A DNA stretch of 64,000 nt, from contig CBDHHN010000004.1 in the NCBI GenBank assembly GCA_965263455.1, positions 2,418,001 through 2,482,000 on the forward strand. Reading direction: 5' to 3'. The DNA is from CADEDH01 sp965263455. GTDB lineage: Bacteria; Actinomycetota; Acidimicrobiia; Acidimicrobiales; SZUA-35. Numbering within the stretch: position 1 is the stretch's first letter; each line of letters opens with the position of its first letter. Shown one piece after another: positions 61,038 to 64,000 of the stretch. The position numbers were made by a program, and so were the translations under genes. Under the pieces are notes generated by a model that was given only the letters and a program-made list of their open reading frames with translations, was not told the origin of the DNA and ran no database searches.

Positions 61038-61746
61038 GGGACGGACGGTCGAGCACGATGTCGTAGGCGAACTCCAGATCCTGACCGGTCTGGGTGCCGA
61101 ACGCCGGATGTCGCCCGACGCCGAACTCGTGGGTGTGTTCGAGGAAGCTGGCCCGGTGCAAGCCGATCGTCGTGCTCGACACGGCGTCGATCACCGACAG
61201 GGCGACGTCGCCGAGGGTGAAGGCGGCGGTCAGCGCCGTGGAGATGACGGCGGTCGTGGCCGAGTTGGCCAGTGCGGCCAGATCGCTCACGGCCGAGGTC
61301 ACGTCGGCGCCCCGCTGCACCAGCAACTCGCTGAGGGGCGGCGTTTCACCGGTCACCCGGGAGGCCATCAGGAACACGTCCAGGAAGTAGCGGGGATGGC
61401 CGGCAAAGAGGAGCATGCCCACCGTGGGATCGATCGGAAGCCGATCGCCGTCGGACACCCGATCGAACTCGAAGGTTCGAGGCGAATAGAACGTCGCCCC
61501 CTCATCGTTGTTGCCGTGAACGATGAGGGCGTCGATACGAACCTTGGCCCCGCCGAACCATCGACCCGTATCGAGGATCGTCAACTCACGCAGGGCGACG
61601 GCCAACGGCGGTTCGACCGCCATTGAGGCCGGCCGGGCGCCGCCGTCCAGCCGGCGAGGTCCGCTGGCTTGGAGCGCCTCCTCGCCTCGGGCATCACGCT
61701 CCAGATCGGCGGGATCGACACCGGCGCTGTGCAACCATTCGCTCAT
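61027..61746 (-). CDS. Unrecognised beta-rich protein divergent from a repeat protein
   Basis: A 239-residue protein without signal peptide. After a helical N-terminus the central part is beta-rich (LRELTILDTGRWFGGAKVRI, DALIVHGNN, FYSPRTFEFDRVSDGDRL), like a C2 or jelly-roll sandwich. A long Ala/Thr/Ser helix follows (ALANSATTAVISTALTAAF), and a final strand region ends FEFAYDIVLD-like. I do not recognise the family. Codon choice is less GC-extreme than in neighbouring genes, suggesting transfer. The ATG at 61746 is close to the divergent gene's start, and GATAAT 4 bp upstream may be its -10. Pairing with a large repeat protein suggests that the two act together. Confidence 0.6.
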   Translation of the reverse strand: MSEWLHSAGVDPADLERDARGEEALQASGPRRLDGGARPASMAVEPPLAVALRELTILDTGRWFGGAKVRIDALIVHGNNDEGATFYSPRTFEFDRVSDGDRLPIDPTVGMLLFAGHPRYFLDVFLMASRVTGETPPLSELLVQRGADVTSAVSDLAALANSATTAVISTALTAAFTLGDVALSVIDAVSSTTIGLHRASFLEHTHEFGVGRHPAFGTQTGQDLEFAYDIVLDRPSRPG

Positions 61747-61813
61747 GGCGATTATCTTCGCCAATGAGGTCGACCACGGCAACCGTCCGTCGGCTGAATC
61801 GGGGGGTCCGTCC
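61747..61813. promoter_or_regulatory. Compact divergent promoter region
   Basis: Only 67 bp separate the two proposed starts. A TTATCTTC stretch (61752-61759) reads as TATCTT on the plus strand and AAGATAAT on the minus strand, so overlapping -10 elements are likely and expression of the pair may be linked. Confidence 0.4.
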
Positions 61814-64000
61814 GTGGCCATTCAGGAGCTGATGACGACGATCGGGGGTTCCGTTGACCCGGACCGGCCACGGGGAGATCTCCGCTCCTTCGGCTCTCTG
61901 CTCAGTCCCTCGCCCGATGAGTTGGACCCTGAGTCCCTCACTCCCGCGGCGGTCGTCGCACTCCAACTGGGGCGGCCCATACGGGCGCTGGCCTGCCTGG
62001 AGCGACTGCGAACATTGCCCCTGGATCCGGGCTCGGGGGCCCGGACGCTGGCGCTGCAACTGCTGACGCTGCATCACGTCGTGGCCCGGACGCCGGGCGG
62101 AGGGCACCACCACGATGGTCTGGTCCAGCATCTCGCCGGGATCGATCTGACGACCGAGACCTCGGCGGTCGAGACGCTGCTTCGCCAACAGATGCATCAG
62201 GTGAGCGAACCGGCGCTCCACTACGAGGTCGCCTTCCACCAGCAGGTGGCGCCGTTGGCGCTGATGGTTGCCGGGGACAGCTTCGTCGCCGCCTCGCTCA
62301 CCGATCCGCCCCAGCAGGGTCGGCTGCTCGGACTGTTCGACGAGACGGTCAACCGGATGGTGCGGGCGGTCGCCGTCGATCCGGCAGTGGCGGCCCCCCG
62401 GACCTGCACCCTCGGCCTGCTGAAGGCTCTGCACGCGGCGCGCCTCGGCGACGAAGACCTGGCCCTGGCCCTCCTCGCCTCGGCCCGCCGTACGGCCGAG
62501 GACAACGGGGATGAGGCGGGCTACACGCACGGGGTACTGGCCGAGGTGCGCCTGCGCGGTTGCCAGGTCGGGACGCCGTTCACGCTCGATCTGCTGGCGT
62601 TCGACGGCGGCTTCGCCTCGAGCCGACGCAACGATCTGGTTGCGCCTCTCCAGAACTACCCGAGGGCGCTCACCGCCGAGCTTCGGGCCCTGGTGACTGA
62701 AGCGGTCGGACTGGCCGACGCCGGGCTCGGCTCGCCTTCGCTGGCGGCCCAGGTCGCACTGGCCCAGGCCTTCGCCGCCCATCTCGACGCCGACGGGGCG
62801 GCCCAGGTCCACCATGCGCAGCGAGCCGGACGCCTGGCCGGCGAGGAGGCCAACCTCGAGCTGGCGGCGATGGCCGACGTCGTCACCCTCCTGGCCCGGA
62901 TCGTCGAGGGGCGGTCGGAGGAGCCGGTGGAACAGGCCGCCTCCCTCGCCCGCTCGGTTGGGGCCGAGGCCGGTGTCGCCTTCGCCCTGGGGTTGGGTCA
63001 TGTGCTGGCCGGTTTCGGGCAGCGCCTGACGGCGTCGGGCCGACCCCGTCAGGGACGCATCTGCCACCGGGCGGCCGAGCGCTTCTTCGCCACCTATGGC
63101 GCCCCGTCGCTTGCCGCCACCCAACGGGTGGATCTCGCCGACCTCGAGGGACCCTCGGGCCGCCACCAGTCACAGTTCGATCGCTACCAGGAGGCCCTGG
63201 ACCTGCTGCGGTCGGCCACCACGCCGGACGCCACCCTTCGGATCTTCGACATCGGCCAACGCCTGGCGGCGACGGCGTCCGGATTCTCCGACCCGCTGTG
63301 GCTCGGCCACTCGACCCGGATCGTCGATCAGGCCTGGGGCATCCTCCACGAGCGCCTCGGTGAGAGCGAGCCCTGGTCGCCGACCGGTGACCCGATGTGG
63401 CGCACCACCGTGGACTCGCTCCGCAACTCCGCTCGACACCTCGAGGCCCAGCGGGCGGCCATGGACGCCAGGCGGGCGCTGCGCCGGGGGGAGTCGGCCC
63501 GGGCCGAAGCGCTGTTCGCCGAGGCGCTGGCGGCCGCCGACCTGGTGGGCGACGGTGGCTTGATGCGAGCGGTGACGCTGGCCCATCAGGAACGTAGAGA
63601 CGAAGCCATGGCCGCCTTCGACGCTGCGACCCGGGGCGAGGCCATGGCAGCCACATTGGAGCATCTCCGTCGGTTCGGTCAGGTCGGACAGACGGCGGCG
63701 GAGACCCAGTCGATCATCGAACTGCGCCAACGGGCCGACTTCGCCTCGCGGCTCCTCCGGTTCGACGTGGTCGCCGAGGTGCTGACCGTCCTGGAAGACC
63801 ACCTCGGATCGGACTGGTGGGCGACCGACGACGACCCGGTTGCGGCGCGCCTGCTCTATGCCCGGGCTCGGGAGGCGGCCGGGATCCACGACGAGAGCCG
63901 CCGCTGGTACGAGGACGCCATGGCCCTCGTCACCGAGGAACGACGAAGGCTGGCGAGCCAGAGCTTTCGGCCCGGAGTCCCCGTGACCGTGTCCTCCGAC
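61814..64000 (+). CDS. Large helical-repeat protein, possible TPR-CHAT type (partial)
   Basis: An uninterrupted frame of at least 729 codons runs off the right edge. The product is almost entirely helical and Ala/Leu/Arg-rich, with TPR-like pairs late in the visible part (ARAEALFAEALAAADLVGDG; ARLLYARAREAAGIHDESRR, then WYEDAMALVTEERRRLASQ). The last segment, a helix ending ALVTEERRRL, resembles what precedes the CHAT peptidase domain in TPR-CHAT proteins, but that domain, if present, is outside the window. GTG 61814 has GGGGGG 7 bp upstream; an in-frame ATG at 61745 would overlap the divergent start codon and is less likely. Codon use is slightly richer in A/T than upstream genes. Confidence 0.6.
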   Translation, partial: MAIQELMTTIGGSVDPDRPRGDLRSFGSLLSPSPDELDPESLTPAAVVALQLGRPIRALACLERLRTLPLDPGSGARTLALQLLTLHHVVARTPGGGHHHDGLVQHLAGIDLTTETSAVETLLRQQMHQVSEPALHYEVAFHQQVAPLALMVAGDSFVAASLTDPPQQGRLLGLFDETVNRMVRAVAVDPAVAAPRTCTLGLLKALHAARLGDEDLALALLASARRTAEDNGDEAGYTHGVLAEVRLRGCQVGTPFTLDLLAFDGGFASSRRNDLVAPLQNYPRALTAELRALVTEAVGLADAGLGSPSLAAQVALAQAFAAHLDADGAAQVHHAQRAGRLAGEEANLELAAMADVVTLLARIVEGRSEEPVEQAASLARSVGAEAGVAFALGLGHVLAGFGQRLTASGRPRQGRICHRAAERFFATYGAPSLAATQRVDLADLEGPSGRHQSQFDRYQEALDLLRSATTPDATLRIFDIGQRLAATASGFSDPLWLGHSTRIVDQAWGILHERLGESEPWSPTGDPMWRTTVDSLRNSARHLEAQRAAMDARRALRRGESARAEALFAEALAAADLVGDGGLMRAVTLAHQERRDEAMAAFDAATRGEAMAATLEHLRRFGQVGQTAAETQSIIELRQRADFASRLLRFDVVAEVLTVLEDHLGSDWWATDDDPVAARLLYARAREAAGIHDESRRWYEDAMALVTEERRRLASQSFRPGVPVTVSSD

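Noticed and set aside
61745..61747. ATG 61745 as start of the right-edge repeat protein
   Set aside because: It overlaps the divergent ATG at 61746, leaving no promoter space. GTG 61814 has a purine-rich site and a -10 upstream, though the extra codons are open and cannot be excluded fully.

Overview
The window is a high-GC chromosomal segment (third codon positions almost all G or C) from an actinobacterium. Actinobacterial families (DUF3152 lipoprotein, Nei2-like glycosylase, DUF1996 and DUF4214 proteins, a Ser/Thr kinase with an extracellular domain, an XRE gene coupled to a phasin-like gene), AcrB-type RND and double-CaiB genes, and many apparently leaderless starts suggest a member of the Acidimicrobiia (Iamia/Ilumatobacter-like). 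That placement is inference. I saw no rRNA, tRNA, CRISPR array, transposase or prophage gene.

Layout. 1-4.4 kb: a polyhydroxyalkanoate (PHA) module: depolymerase and synthase, a TetR regulator, and a phasin-like gene translationally coupled to an XRE regulator behind a palindromic operator. 4.6-11.0 kb: an APH-like kinase, DUF899, a secreted phytase-like esterase, an AraC regulator and two VOC proteins. 11.1-16.0 kb: a sulfatase and a three-gene MacB/FtsX-type ABC exporter. 16.1-22.2 kb: a large secreted phytase-like/GDPD protein with its GDPD halves in reversed order, an N-acyl-D-amino-acid deacylase-like amidohydrolase and an FG-GAP lipoprotein. 22.2-28.9 kb: a coupled MarR-MFS-MFS operon with a palindromic operator, a Baeyer-Villiger-type monooxygenase, an epimerase and a SEC-C protein. 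28.9-33.7 kb: a tight four-gene operon encoding an anchored binding-protein-like domain, a binding-protein/VWA lipoprotein, an XpaC-like membrane protein and an orphan PAS histidine kinase. 33.9-46.3 kb: envelope and transport genes (DUF4214-M23, DUF1996, DUF389, HAE1-type RND), a second sulfatase with an atypical formylglycine motif, a patatin and a Ser/Thr kinase. 46.4-50.8 kb: DUF3152 lipoprotein, SRPBCC protein, a Gly/His-rich membrane protein and an OmpR-type two-component system; two promoters here carry CACA repeats at exact 11-bp steps. 50.8-61.0 kb: an APC permease, a PQQ sugar dehydrogenase frameshifted by a 20-bp tandem duplication, Nei2, a fused double CoA-transferase, PspC and a three-gene sugar-acid-type operon. 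61.0-64.0 kb: two unrecognised divergent genes, one of them a large helical-repeat (possibly TPR-CHAT) protein cut by the window edge.

How the parts fit. The PHA genes form one storage-granule unit, with likely negative feedback from the XRE protein. The two phytase-like secreted proteins have Pho-box-like repeats upstream, suggesting phosphate scavenging. The OmpR-type regulator probably controls its own operon and the adjacent SRPBCC gene. Many single genes lack a Shine-Dalgarno but have a TANNNT -10 hexamer 6-8 bp before the start, implying leaderless mRNAs. Two frame disruptions (at 32.66 and 53.97 kb) lie in a homopolymer and a tandem repeat, and could be assembly errors or real mutations.
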